DNA of 64,000 bases from Methylobacterium sp. E-045 (GCF_022829685.1 NZ_JAKSYE010000134.1:124001-188000), one strand, 5' to 3'. Positions 1-6,438 are shown, numbered from the stretch's first letter. Notes: generated by a model from the letters alone, not told the origin. Program-made: numbers and translations.

Positions 1-429
1 ATGATGACCACGGCGGATCAGGACGGGAAACTCTACAGCCGCCCGATGTGGAGCCAGGACACCGACGAGAACGGCGACATCTGGTTCTTCACCAAGCTGC
101 ACTCTCCGAAGACCGCCGAGATCGGCAAGGACAACCAGGTCAACCTCGCCTATTCCGACCCGTCGAGCCAGACCTACGTCTCCATCGCCGGCAAGGCCGA
201 GATCGTCACCGACCAGGCCGTCGTCGACGACAAGTGGAGCGAGAGCATGAAGACCTGGTTCCCCAACGGCAAGGACGACCCGGAAGTCGCGCTCATCCGC
301 ATCCATCCGGAGAAGGGCGAGTATTGGGACAGCCCCAACGCCACCGCCCTGCACATCTTCGGCTACGTGAAGGCCGCGCTCACCGGCGAATCGCCGAAGA
401 CCGAGACCAAGAAGGTCGATCTCGCCTGA
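1..429 (+). CDS. Pyridoxamine 5'-phosphate oxidase family protein (general stress protein 26 type), 5'-truncated by window edge
   Basis: The 142 visible codons read as the C-terminal part of a split-barrel flavin-binding protein. Near the start, 'DGKLYSRPMW' matches the strand that follows the N-terminal helix in general stress protein 26-like members, followed by 'DIWFFTKLHSPK', 'VNLAYSDPSSQTYVSIAGKA' and a C-terminal 'YWDSPN' motif. The family binds FMN/FAD or related cofactors in the cytoplasm; the physiological substrate is usually unknown. The reading frame is open to base 1 and family members have about 20-30 further residues upstream, so the annotated start is the window edge, not a real start. 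A terminator-like hairpin follows the stop. Confidence 0.8.
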   Translation: MMTTADQDGKLYSRPMWSQDTDENGDIWFFTKLHSPKTAEIGKDNQVNLAYSDPSSQTYVSIAGKAEIVTDQAVVDDKWSESMKTWFPNGKDDPEVALIRIHPEKGEYWDSPNATALHIFGYVKAALTGESPKTETKKVDLA

Positions 430-733
430 TTTTATAGATGGGTCGGACAGGAGGGCGGTCATCCGAAGCGGGTGGCCGCCCTTTTGGTTTGTCCACGGCA
501 CGGCTCCCTCTGCCGAACCCACATAGGTCGTGAGATGCGCAGGCCTCTCCTCCCCCTTGTGGGGAGGGGATCCGTGACGAACCGTGCCGTACTTCGATAA
601 GGAGGGGGTCCGAACCAACCGGGCGGCCTGCGGTCCCCGCCGATCACGAGGTGCGCGATTGACTCGCGCCCGCGGCCCATGCGCTTTTGCCGGCGAGCGG
701 GCGCCCGGTTCCCGCGCCGGATCCGTCCCGACC
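430..733. other. Intergenic stretch before pncB
   Basis: About 300 bases without a convincing gene. It holds the terminator hairpin at 452-485 and a second palindrome (CCTCCCC at 549-555 with GGGGAGG at 561-567), of the GC-rich type seen dispersed in Methylobacterium-like intergenic regions. The open frame continuing upstream of pncB from 584 has no family similarity and is better read as 5' leader. Confidence 0.6.
452..485 (+). terminator. Likely intrinsic terminator after the stress protein gene
   Basis: A 7-bp GC-rich stem (AGGGCGG at 452-458 with CCGCCCT at 476-482) closes a 17-nt loop and is followed by TTTT. It lies 23 bases after the stop codon of the upstream gene. Confidence 0.6.
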
Positions 734-2026
734 ATGCTCGATCTCGCGACGCGGGTTTACAACCACAATTTCAAGATCGACCCGATCTTCCGGTCGCTGC
801 TCGATACCGATTTCTACAAGCTCCTGATGGCGCAGACGATCTTTCGCCGCCACCGCGACGCCGACGTGACCTTCGGCATCCAGAACCGCAGCCGCTCGGT
901 GCGCATCGCCGATTTCGTCGATGTGGGCGAACTGCGCGAACAGCTCGATCACGCCCGCACCGTCCGCCTGAGCCGGGGAGAATCGACCTGGCTGCGCGGC
1001 AACACCTTCTACGGCCACCGCCAGATGTTCTCGGCCGATTTCATGGACTGGCTCGAAGGGTTCCGGCTGCCGGACTACGAGCTCGAGGCGCGCGACGGGC
1101 AATACGTCCTCACCTTCCACGGCCCCTGGATCGAGACGACCATGTGGGAGGTGCCGGCGCTCGCCATCCTGAACGAGCTGCGCTCGCGCGGGATCCTGCG
1201 GGCGCTGGGCAAGTTCGAGTTGCAGGTCCTCTATGCGCGGGCGATGACCCGGGTCTGGGAGAAGATCGAGCGCCTGAAGGCCCTGCCCGACCTCTCCATC
1301 GCCGATTTCGGCACCCGCCGCCGCCACGGCTTCCTGTGGCAGGATTGGTGCGTCGAGGCCATGCGCGAGGGCCTGGGCGAGGCCTTCCTCGGCACGTCGA
1401 ACTGCCTCATCGCCATGCGCCGCGAGGTCGAGGCGGTGGGCACCAACGCCCACGAACTGCCGATGGTCTATTCCGCCCTGGCCGAGGACGACGCGGCCCT
1501 GGCCCAGGCGCCCTACGACGTGCTGCGCGACTGGCAGCAGGATTACGCCGGCAACCTGCTGGTGATGCTGCCCGACACCTACGGCACCACGGGGTTCCTT
1601 GCCCGGGCGCCGGACTGGATGACCGCCTGGACCGGCATCCGCATCGATTCGAAGGACCCGATCGAGGGCGGCGAGGAGGCCATCGCCTGGTGGGCGTCGC
1701 GCGGCTGCGACCCTCGCGACAAACTCGCGATCTTCTCGGACGGGCTCGATATCGGGACGATCGAGGCGATCCACGCGCATTTCCACGGGCGGATGCGCAT
1801 CGGCTACGGCTGGGGCACCCTGCTCACCAACGACTTTCGCGGCCTCGTGCCCGATCACGGGCTCGATCCGATCTCCATCGTCTGCAAGGTCATCGCCGCC
1901 AACGGCCGCCCCACCGTGAAGATCTCCGACAATCCGTCGAAGGCCATCGGGCCGGCGGACGAGATCGCCCGCTACAAGCGCGTCTTCGGCACCGGCGGGA
2001 TGGCGGAGATGCCGGTCATCGTGTGA
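734..2026 (+). CDS. pncB: Nicotinate phosphoribosyltransferase
   Basis: This cytoplasmic enzyme makes nicotinate mononucleotide from nicotinate and PRPP with ATP hydrolysis, in the NAD salvage (Preiss-Handler) route. The 430-residue product has the usual family length. Visible family blocks are 'LLDTDFYKLLMAQTIF' near the N-terminus, 'FGTRRRHGF' around residue 190, 'GTSNCLIAMRREVEAVGTNAHELPM' in two parts of the middle, 'IDSKDP' and 'FSDGLD' in the PRPP-binding C-terminal barrel. The frame is open 150 bases further upstream but conservation begins at MLDLATRVYN, so the ATG at 734 is chosen. It converges with the Ro60 gene; a GC-rich hairpin lies between them. Confidence 0.93.
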   Translation: MLDLATRVYNHNFKIDPIFRSLLDTDFYKLLMAQTIFRRHRDADVTFGIQNRSRSVRIADFVDVGELREQLDHARTVRLSRGESTWLRGNTFYGHRQMFSADFMDWLEGFRLPDYELEARDGQYVLTFHGPWIETTMWEVPALAILNELRSRGILRALGKFELQVLYARAMTRVWEKIERLKALPDLSIADFGTRRRHGFLWQDWCVEAMREGLGEAFLGTSNCLIAMRREVEAVGTNAHELPMVYSALAEDDAALAQAPYDVLRDWQQDYAGNLLVMLPDTYGTTGFLARAPDWMTAWTGIRIDSKDPIEGGEEAIAWWASRGCDPRDKLAIFSDGLDIGTIEAIHAHFHGRMRIGYGWGTLLTNDFRGLVPDHGLDPISIVCKVIAANGRPTVKISDNPSKAIGPADEIARYKRVFGTGGMAEMPVIV

Positions 2027-2039
2027 TGCCCGGGCATTC

Positions 2040-2069
2040 GGGAGACGGGCGGCGCGCCGTCCGTCTCCC
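2040..2069. terminator. Hairpin between convergent pncB and rsr
   Basis: GGGAGACGG (2040-2048) pairs perfectly with CCGTCTCCC (2061-2069) around a 12-nt loop. There is no T-run on either side, so it may be a bidirectional hairpin that stabilises 3' ends rather than a classic intrinsic terminator. Confidence 0.4.
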
Positions 2070-2072
2070 CTG

Positions 2073-3683
2073 TCAGGCGCGGAGGAAATCCGCGATCAGC
2101 GCCGGCGCGGCGGCGTCGAAGCCCACCACGTCGAGCATGCCGGCATCCTCCGGGTCGGCGATGCTGAAGCCGTTGGAGACGAGCCCCACGACCACGAGCT
2201 TCGCGTCGATTCCGGTCTTATGCCGGTACGCACGCAGGGCCTCTACCGGATGGACCGGCCCCGCCCACGTCTCCGAGTCCGTGTAGACCACGAAGGCGTC
2301 GGCCCGGACGTTCCGCTCGAGGGCCCAGCGCATGGGCAGCGAGCAATCCGTCCCGCCGAAGGGCAGGTCGGCCGTGGCCGCCACCGCCGCGTCGAGCCGC
2401 ATCGACGGCCCGATCGGCAGCGCGGTCAGCGCCGTACCCTCGTTCCAGCGCCGGCCGGGTCCGGCCGTGAAGCCGACGACCTGCCAGTGCTCCTCGGTGG
2501 CCGCGGTGACGAGCGCCATGGCGGCGGCCGCCTCACGTGGGGTGAGGGAGGAGCCGGCGACACCGCCCGTCGCCATGGACCCCGACACGTCGAGGGCCAG
2601 GACGAGACGCTTGCCCGAGGGCGTCACCGAGGCGAACGCCGTGTAGAACGCGGCGTTCAGCGCCTCGACGATGGCCGCCACCGGCTCCCAGGAGAGCCGG
2701 CCGCGCTCGCCGCGCCCCGAGGCGTAGGTCTTGAGCGCCAGGAGCAGCGCCATCGGGTGGAGGCGCGCCTTGAGGATGCGCTCCCGATCCGACAGCACCG
2801 CCCGGACGTGCTCGGTCCCCTCCGAGAAGGGGGCGAGCACACCCAAAGCCGTGAGCCGCCCGAGCTGACGCACGAGGGCTCCCACCGGCATGCGCTCGAT
2901 CAGCGCCTCGTTCACCGCCCGGCTCGTCATCAGCTCGGTCGGCAGCGCCTCCCACGGCAGGCCGTGCGAGCGGATCATCGCCGCGGCCGAAGCCCCGTTG
3001 ACGCCCGGCGCCTGCACCGAGGCGAAGGCGTGGACGAGGGCCGGCGCCGCCTCGGCGAGGGTGCCTCGGCAGATCCAGTCGAACAGGGCGGCCCGATCCG
3101 GCTCGCCCGTCTCCGGATGGGCGAGCCGCAGCAGGTCGCGATGCGACCAGCCGTTGCGCGACCGAACCTTCACCGCCTGGTAGGCCAGCGCCTCCACCGG
3201 GCGGGCGAGGTACCAGCCGGCCACCGCGCGGCGCAGGCCGCGGCCCCAGCCGCGCATCGCCTCGACGGCGGATGCGAACTGGAACAGATGCGTCCCCGTG
3301 CGGCAGACCCGCGGAAGGGCGGCCAGGGCGGCCCGACGGGTGGCGAGGGCATGCTCGCCCTCCGCCGAGGCGGCGAGCGCCAGGGCGAAGATCGCCGGAT
3401 CCTGCTTCGGAGCCCGGCCGGCCTCGCTCACCGCCACGATGGCGGCGACCACGCGCGGCCCGTCTTGCGCGAGGCAGCGGAGCACGGCCTGCGCATTGTC
3501 GCGGGTCAGGGCGACGGGGCCGGCATAGTAGGAGCCGCCCTCGGAGCCGAGCACCAGGAAGCGGTCGAGCCGCGTCCAGTCGCTCACCGGGAAGGCATGG
3601 CCGCCGGCCGAGTTCGGCACGGTGCGGGGAATGGGCTCCGACTGCGGATTGCGCCGGAGCGAGAACAGCTTGGCATAGGACAT
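2073..3683 (-). CDS. rsr: Ro60 orthologue (TROVE domain plus von Willebrand A domain), Rsr
   Basis: The 536-residue protein is a bacterial Ro60. Ro60 is a ring of helical repeats that binds the ends of misfolded RNAs in its central hole and Y RNAs on its outer surface; in bacteria it works with exoribonucleases in RNA degradation, rRNA maturation and stress survival. The N-terminal two thirds are TROVE-type helical repeats ('LDRFLVLGSEGGSYYAG', 'LTRDNAQAVLRCLAQDG', 'LRRAVAGWYLARP', 'KVRSRNGWSHRDLLRLAHP'), followed by a vWA domain with the MIDAS motif DVSGS at residues 365-369. The start ATG at 3683 is preceded by a strong Shine-Dalgarno (GGAGGAAGGAG); the frame also extends 21 codons upstream but without a site. 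Five Y-RNA-like genes lie directly upstream on the same strand, which supports the assignment and suggests joint expression. Confidence 0.93.
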   Translation of the reverse strand: MSYAKLFSLRRNPQSEPIPRTVPNSAGGHAFPVSDWTRLDRFLVLGSEGGSYYAGPVALTRDNAQAVLRCLAQDGPRVVAAIVAVSEAGRAPKQDPAIFALALAASAEGEHALATRRAALAALPRVCRTGTHLFQFASAVEAMRGWGRGLRRAVAGWYLARPVEALAYQAVKVRSRNGWSHRDLLRLAHPETGEPDRAALFDWICRGTLAEAAPALVHAFASVQAPGVNGASAAAMIRSHGLPWEALPTELMTSRAVNEALIERMPVGALVRQLGRLTALGVLAPFSEGTEHVRAVLSDRERILKARLHPMALLLALKTYASGRGERGRLSWEPVAAIVEALNAAFYTAFASVTPSGKRLVLALDVSGSMATGGVAGSSLTPREAAAAMALVTAATEEHWQVVGFTAGPGRRWNEGTALTALPIGPSMRLDAAVAATADLPFGGTDCSLPMRWALERNVRADAFVVYTDSETWAGPVHPVEALRAYRHKTGIDAKLVVVGLVSNGFSIADPEDAGMLDVVGFDAAAPALIADFLRA

Positions 3684-3732
3684 CTTCGCTCGCTCCTTCC
3701 TCCACGGGGCCTCGTGCCCGGTGGTTCGTTGG

Positions 3733-3864
3733 GGCCGCGCGGGCATGGGACCGAGGCAGGATAGTCTTTCGCTCTACCGACTGAGCTACGGGCATCGCTG
3801 CCCGGCGGGGTTCGAACCCGCGACCTAAAGATCCGATAACCCTGCCGTCTCGGCCCGCGCGGCC
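3733..3864 (-). ncRNA. Y RNA 1: YrlA-like, with tRNA fold permuted at the anticodon loop
   Basis: The transcript ends pair over 12 perfect bp (3853-3864 with 3733-3744), then an internal loop, then GGCAGG/CCTGCC (3841-3846/3755-3760): the expected Ro60-binding stem. The shared box GGTTATC is at 3835-3841. The rest is a complete tRNA in permuted order, 5' to 3': anticodon-stem 3' strand TCTTT (3827-3831), 5-nt variable region (3822-3826), T-arm GCGGG-TTCGAAC-CCCGC (3805-3821), acceptor-like stem CGGGCA/TGCCCG capped by a GCGA tetraloop (3789-3804), linker TA (3787-3788), D-arm GCTC-AGTCGGTA-GAGC (3771-3786), one base, anticodon-stem 5' strand AAAGA (3765-3769). All pairings are seen directly. 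The opened anticodon loop is where the Y stem attaches. It lies 49 bases before the rsr start. Ends are inferred from the stem. Confidence 0.88.
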
Positions 3865-3894
3865 GATGGGGTGATCCGCTCGCCGATCCGGGTC

Positions 3895-4036
3895 GGCCAT
3901 GCGGGCATGTGTTCGGGGGACGGTGCCATGAGCTTCGGGACCGCGGCGGCCCCGGCGGAACTCGAATCCGCACCCTCCGCGGGGCAAGGCCCGCGGCGCT
4001 CTACCGATAACCGTCCCCTCCCGGCCCGCATGGGCC
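3895..4036 (-). ncRNA. Y RNA 2: tRNA fold permuted in the D-loop
   Basis: Ends pair through GGCC-(C)-ATGCGGGC (4024-4036) and GCCCGCATGGCC (3895-3906), with one bulged C, then GGGGACGG/CCGTCCCC (4011-4018/3916-3923). Box GGTTATC is at 4006-4012. The module is a full tRNA read from the middle of the D-loop: D-loop 3' part GGTA and D-stem GAGC (3998-4001), one base, anticodon-like arm CCGCGGG/CCCGCGG with a 6-nt loop (3977-3996), variable region AGGGT, T-arm GCGGA-TTCGAGT-TCCGC (3955-3971), 7-bp acceptor-like stem with one G-U pair and a 5-nt cap (3936-3954), linker AA, D-stem GCTC (3930-3933), D-loop 5' part ATGG. The spacing (1 nt after the D-stem, 5-nt variable region, 2-nt linker, 7-bp acceptor) is that of a real tRNA. 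Topology differs from Y RNA 1. Confidence 0.85.
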
Positions 4037-4140
4037 GCCGGGTTCCGGCGCGGTCGCTCGGACGCGAGCCGGCAGGCCCGCGCCGCGCGGAAGCGACGGA
4101 AACGTTAGCGATGAGGAAATCTCGGTGATCACGGCCCTGT

Positions 4141-4262
4141 GGCCGCGCGGACATGGTCGAGGCGAACGGATCGGCCGCGAGGCCGTCGGGGGGTCGAACC
4201 CCAGGGCTCAAGAGCCCTTCATCCCAAAGATAACCGTTCGTCAGCGGCCCGCGCGGAGCGCC
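4141..4262 (-). ncRNA. Y RNA 3: Y-type stem with T-arm and acceptor-like hairpin
   Basis: The closing stem pairs CCGCGCGGGC (4248-4257) with GTCCGCGCGG (10 bp, one G-U), and an inner GAACGG pairs with CCGTTC. The box CGGGCCG-N9-GGTTATC and the 3' box CATGTCCG are both present. Inside are a hairpin AGGGCTC/GAGCCCT, a T-arm TGGGG-TTCGACC-CCCCG (4187-4203) with the canonical TTCGA loop start, and an acceptor-like hairpin CGGCC/GGCCG (4172-4185). GGAT before and ATCC after may close the module at the place of the D-stem in Y RNA 2. No recognisable D-loop. Ends are approximate. Confidence 0.75.
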
Positions 4263-4375
4263 GGATCAAAGACGGGTCGGTCGCCGGCTTTCGCCCCCTA
4301 GACGGGCGAACGCGGCGACTTGGCGGTCGACTTTCTTCATGCGTTGCTCCGTCCGTGGCGGGGACCGAATGGCGA

Positions 4376-4454
4376 GGGACGCGGACGTGTCGAACGGGGC
4401 TCGGGACGTTTCACGTGACAGGTGATAACCGAGCCCCCGCCGGCCCGCGCCGGT
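4376..4454 (-). ncRNA. Y RNA 4: minimal Y-type stem-loop without tRNA mimicry
   Basis: The same 5' box (CGGGCCG, 10 nt, GGTTATC at 4423-4429) and a 3' box CACGTCCG flank a very short loop. GGGGCTCGG pairs with CCGAGCCCC (9 bp), and GCGCGGGC pairs with GTCCGCGT (8 bp, two G-U) as the outer stem. Only about 20 nt lie between the boxes' inner stems, so the RNA would be about 80 nt, comparable with a Ro60-binding stem alone. Its 5' end is about 10 bases from the 3' end of Y RNA 5, so both probably come from one precursor. Ends are approximate. Confidence 0.68.
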
Positions 4455-4464
4455 GAGTCAATCT

Positions 4465-4575
4465 GGTCTGCCGGTCATGAACGAACGAGGACGACTGGGC
4501 TTCGAGGCCCCCACGGCTCGCCACCGTGGACGTCGATAGGGGTGCGATAACCCTCGATCACCGGCCCGGCAGGCC
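4465..4575 (-). ncRNA. Y RNA 5: first of the cluster, with two loop hairpins
   Basis: The 5' strand GGCCTGCCGGGCC (4563-4575) pairs imperfectly with GACCGGCAGACC (4465-4476), and CGAGG with CCTCG (4486-4490) forms the inner stem next to GGTTATC (4545-4551). The loop holds a hairpin CCACGG/CCGTGG with a 7-nt loop (4511-4529) and a second, GGGC/GCCC with loop CTCGAA (4497-4510), which may be a degenerate T-arm. It lies directly downstream of the only promoter-like sequence in the cluster. Confidence 0.7.
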
Positions 4576-4585
4576 GATGGCGGGG

Positions 4586-4614
4586 TGATTAGAGTCGGGC
4601 TCCGGTCCAGTCAA
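4586..4614 (-). promoter_or_regulatory. Promoter of the Y RNA cluster
   Basis: On the minus strand TTGACT (4609-4614) and TAATCA (4586-4591) are separated by exactly 17 bases, a good match to a housekeeping sigma-70 promoter. The -10 element ends about 10 bases before the predicted 5' end of Y RNA 5. No equally good promoter is seen before Y RNAs 1-3, so a precursor covering all five RNAs and perhaps rsr is plausible. Confidence 0.6.
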
Positions 4615-4657
4615 GCCGAAACTTGAAAAATCTTACAGTTCGGTCCATCTCCGCAGC

Positions 4658-4903
4658 ATGATCACATCCGCACAGATCCGCGCCGGGCGCGGGCTGCTGA
4701 AATGGACGCAAGGGACGCTCGCGGCGCGGGCCTCCCTCTCCGTCGTCACCCTCAACATGATCGAGAGCGATCAGGTCGCCCCGCGCATCCGCACCCTCGA
4801 CGCCATCCGGTGCGCCCTGGAAGGGGAGGGCGTCCGCTTCATCGGCGACGCGGACGAAGGGTTCGGGGTGATGCTGCGGGCGCAGCCGCCACGGGCCGCA
4901 TGA
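4658..4903 (+). CDS. XRE-family helix-turn-helix regulator, divergent from the Y RNA cluster
   Basis: The 81-residue protein is one small HTH_3-type domain: 'QIRAGRGLLKWTQGTLAARASLSVVTLNMIESDQVAPRIRTLDAIRCALEGEGV' in overlapping helices follows the pattern of short alphaproteobacterial XRE regulators ('ARALLGWSQ..LA..AGVS..TI...E.G...R..T...I..ALE..GV.F'). It is expected to bind DNA in the cytoplasm. No good ribosome binding site precedes the ATG, but the pattern starts there. It faces away from the Y RNA promoter across about 45 bases, so it could control that promoter; this is inference from position. Its last codons overlap the start of the pxpA remnant (ATGA), the arrangement of translationally coupled genes. 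Confidence 0.8.
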   Translation: MITSAQIRAGRGLLKWTQGTLAARASLSVVTLNMIESDQVAPRIRTLDAIRCALEGEGVRFIGDADEGFGVMLRAQPPRAA

Positions 4904-4980
4904 GCCGCCGCATCGATGTCGACGCCGATCTGGGCGAGGGCTACGGTGCGGAGCCCCTCGGCGACGGCGAGGCGCTCATT
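4900..4980 (+). pseudogene. 5' remnant of a second pxpA (LamB/YcsF family) gene
   Basis: The first 26 codons read MSRRIDVDADLGEGYGAEPL and then GDGEAL, which aligns with the N-terminus of the intact PxpA at 6439 (MRIDLNADLGEGYGPYTLGD..). After about 4978 the similarity stops abruptly and the frame runs 14 unrelated codons to a stop at 5022. The start overlaps the upstream XRE gene as ATGA, so this looks like the original second gene of an XRE-pxpA operon that was cut by a rearrangement bringing in the chemoreceptor-like gene. Confidence 0.7.
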
Positions 4981-6095
4981 GGGGTCTCCACGATGACCCC
5001 GTACCAGCCGAGCCCGGCATAGGTCTCGTATCCGGGGGTGCGATGGAACGCGGTCAGCGCGCCGGACGCGGCCTCGCGATCGCCGCCGCTGGCGCGGTCG
5101 CCCGGCTGGAACGCCAGGATCTCGGTGAGGAGGCCGCGCCGGTCGGACGCGGCGAGGACGCGGCGCTGGGCGTCGACCAGCAGCACCCGCGTCCGGTCCC
5201 GATCCTCAGGCGCCACGCGCACGCCCTCGACGATGGACCGGGCCTGGGGCTCCCAGTCGAAATGGACCGCCAGCACGCCGATCGGCCGCGCCCGGCCCCT
5301 GCCGCCGTCGCGGACGCTGGCGCAGTAGGTGGCCACCTGGGCGCCTCCCAGACGCGGCTGACACGCCACGTCGGCGGCCACGTAGGCGTCGCCGTCCGGC
5401 AGGCCGGCCGCCTTCCTGAACCAGGGTTCGTCGGACACGTCGCGGCCGATGACGTCGCCGTAGCGCTCCGGCCGTCCATGGGCGATGACCCGTCCGTCCA
5501 TGCCGCAGAGCCAGAGGTCGAGATAGACGGTGTAGGCCCCGAGGATCACGGCCAGGCGCTCGGCGGCGTGGGCGACCGTGTCCGGAGCCGGATCGGCGGC
5601 GCAGGCCACCAGGGTCGCATCGGTCGCCCACCAGCGCACGTCGCAGGTCCGCTCGTAGAGGTTCCGGTCAATCAGTTCGACGGCGTTGAGGGCGAGGTCG
5701 ATCAGCCGGTCCTTGCGCGAGCCCTCGGCGAGGGTCTCGACCTTGGACTGGACCGCGGCGATCCGGTCCGACAGTTCGACTTCGAGAGCCCGCGAGATCG
5801 TCTCGACCTCGGCGCCGATGGCGCGGACCTCCTGCGCCACCACGGAGAAGCCCCGTCCGGCCTCACCGGCCCGCGCCGCCTCGATCAGGGCATTCAATGC
5901 CAGGATCTTCACCTGCCCGGTGATGTTCTGGATGCGGCGGCTCTTGTCCGATGAGATGCGCTTCAGCTCGGCGATTTCGGCCGCCACGCCGTGCAGACTG
6001 GTCGCGTCACGATCGTCCTCGCGACGCGCCGACGGATCACCCTGTCCGAAAGCCAACCCGCTCATCTGTCTACCGATCGCCGAACGATCCATCAT
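4941..6095 (-). CDS. Soluble methyl-accepting chemotaxis-type signalling protein with C-terminal sensor domain
   Basis: The 384-residue protein has no membrane segment. Residues about 35-115 carry a shortened MCP signalling core ('ITGQVKILALNALIEAARAG' and 'EAGRGFSVVAQEVRAI'). The second half (about 140-370) looks like a Cache-type sensor: 'LIDRNLYERTCDVRWW', 'DLWLCGMDGRVIAHGRPERY', 'DVSDEPWFRKA'. This order, MCP core first and sensor last, is the reverse of membrane receptors and is known in small cytoplasmic receptor-like proteins with helical cores. Ligand and partner are unknown. The last 11 codons are antisense to the pxpA remnant, so the C-terminus was probably created or trimmed at a rearrangement junction near 4980. 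Confidence 0.75.
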   Translation of the reverse strand: MMDRSAIGRQMSGLAFGQGDPSARREDDRDATSLHGVAAEIAELKRISSDKSRRIQNITGQVKILALNALIEAARAGEAGRGFSVVAQEVRAIGAEVETISRALEVELSDRIAAVQSKVETLAEGSRKDRLIDLALNAVELIDRNLYERTCDVRWWATDATLVACAADPAPDTVAHAAERLAVILGAYTVYLDLWLCGMDGRVIAHGRPERYGDVIGRDVSDEPWFRKAAGLPDGDAYVAADVACQPRLGGAQVATYCASVRDGGRGRARPIGVLAVHFDWEPQARSIVEGVRVAPEDRDRTRVLLVDAQRRVLAASDRRGLLTEILAFQPGDRASGGDREAASGALTAFHRTPGYETYAGLGWYGVIVETPMSASPSPRGSAP

Positions 6096-6438
6096 CGAAT
6101 GCTGTGAAACGCCTAAGATTTCACTAAATTTGCATCATTGTGCACCTGAATCACAACAAGACCGGCTCGTTTTCACACCGGCGATTGAGGACCTGCCGGA
6201 TTATACTGAAATTCCCGATCTTATTGCAGAATGGAGCGGCCTTCATGCGTCATGTCCCCCTGGTCCGGTGACCGGATTTGGCGCTCCGCGCAGAGACGGA
6301 ACGGACAGGCGAGGGACGCGTCGCCCGGCGTCGCTCTCCGTCTCTTGGGCGTAACCTCGACGCCGCCGGGCTGGACGCGGAGCGATCACGGTGACGCCGG
6401 CCTCGGCAAGCGGTAGATCGCGGATGGAGGCGACACCC
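6096..6438. other. Intergenic stretch between the chemoreceptor-like gene and pxpA
   Basis: No convincing gene. The first 130 bases are distinctly less GC-rich than the surroundings (6100-6225) and probably hold the promoter of the minus-strand chemoreceptor-like gene. A Shine-Dalgarno GGAGG at 6426-6430 belongs to pxpA. No RNA structure is recognised. Confidence 0.5.

Noticed and set aside
644..1858. Long antisense frames opposite pncB, and similar ones opposite rsr (2220-3764), the RND pump (45539-47401), atzF (55636-57441) and the carboxylase (59291-61303)
   Set aside because: They are shadows of conserved genes in a high-GC genome, rich in His, Arg and Asp/Gly runs, with no domains.
3733..3864. 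A normal tRNA gene near 3770-3825, suggested by canonical TTCGAAC and D-arm sequences
   Set aside because: The T-arm comes before the D-arm and the acceptor strands are joined by a tetraloop, with no anticodon loop; it is a permuted module inside a Y RNA, not a decoding tRNA.
4266..4340. A 24-codon minus-strand frame (MKKVDRQVAAFARL...) with GGAG upstream, between Y RNAs 4 and 3
   Set aside because: Too short to judge and inside the spacer of the RNA precursor. Noted as possible leader peptide but without support from conservation.
3871..4456. Open frames of 85-128 codons on both strands across the Y RNA cluster
   Set aside because: They run through paired RNA stems, have no family similarity, and their Arg/Pro/Ala-rich composition is typical of noncoding GC-rich frames.
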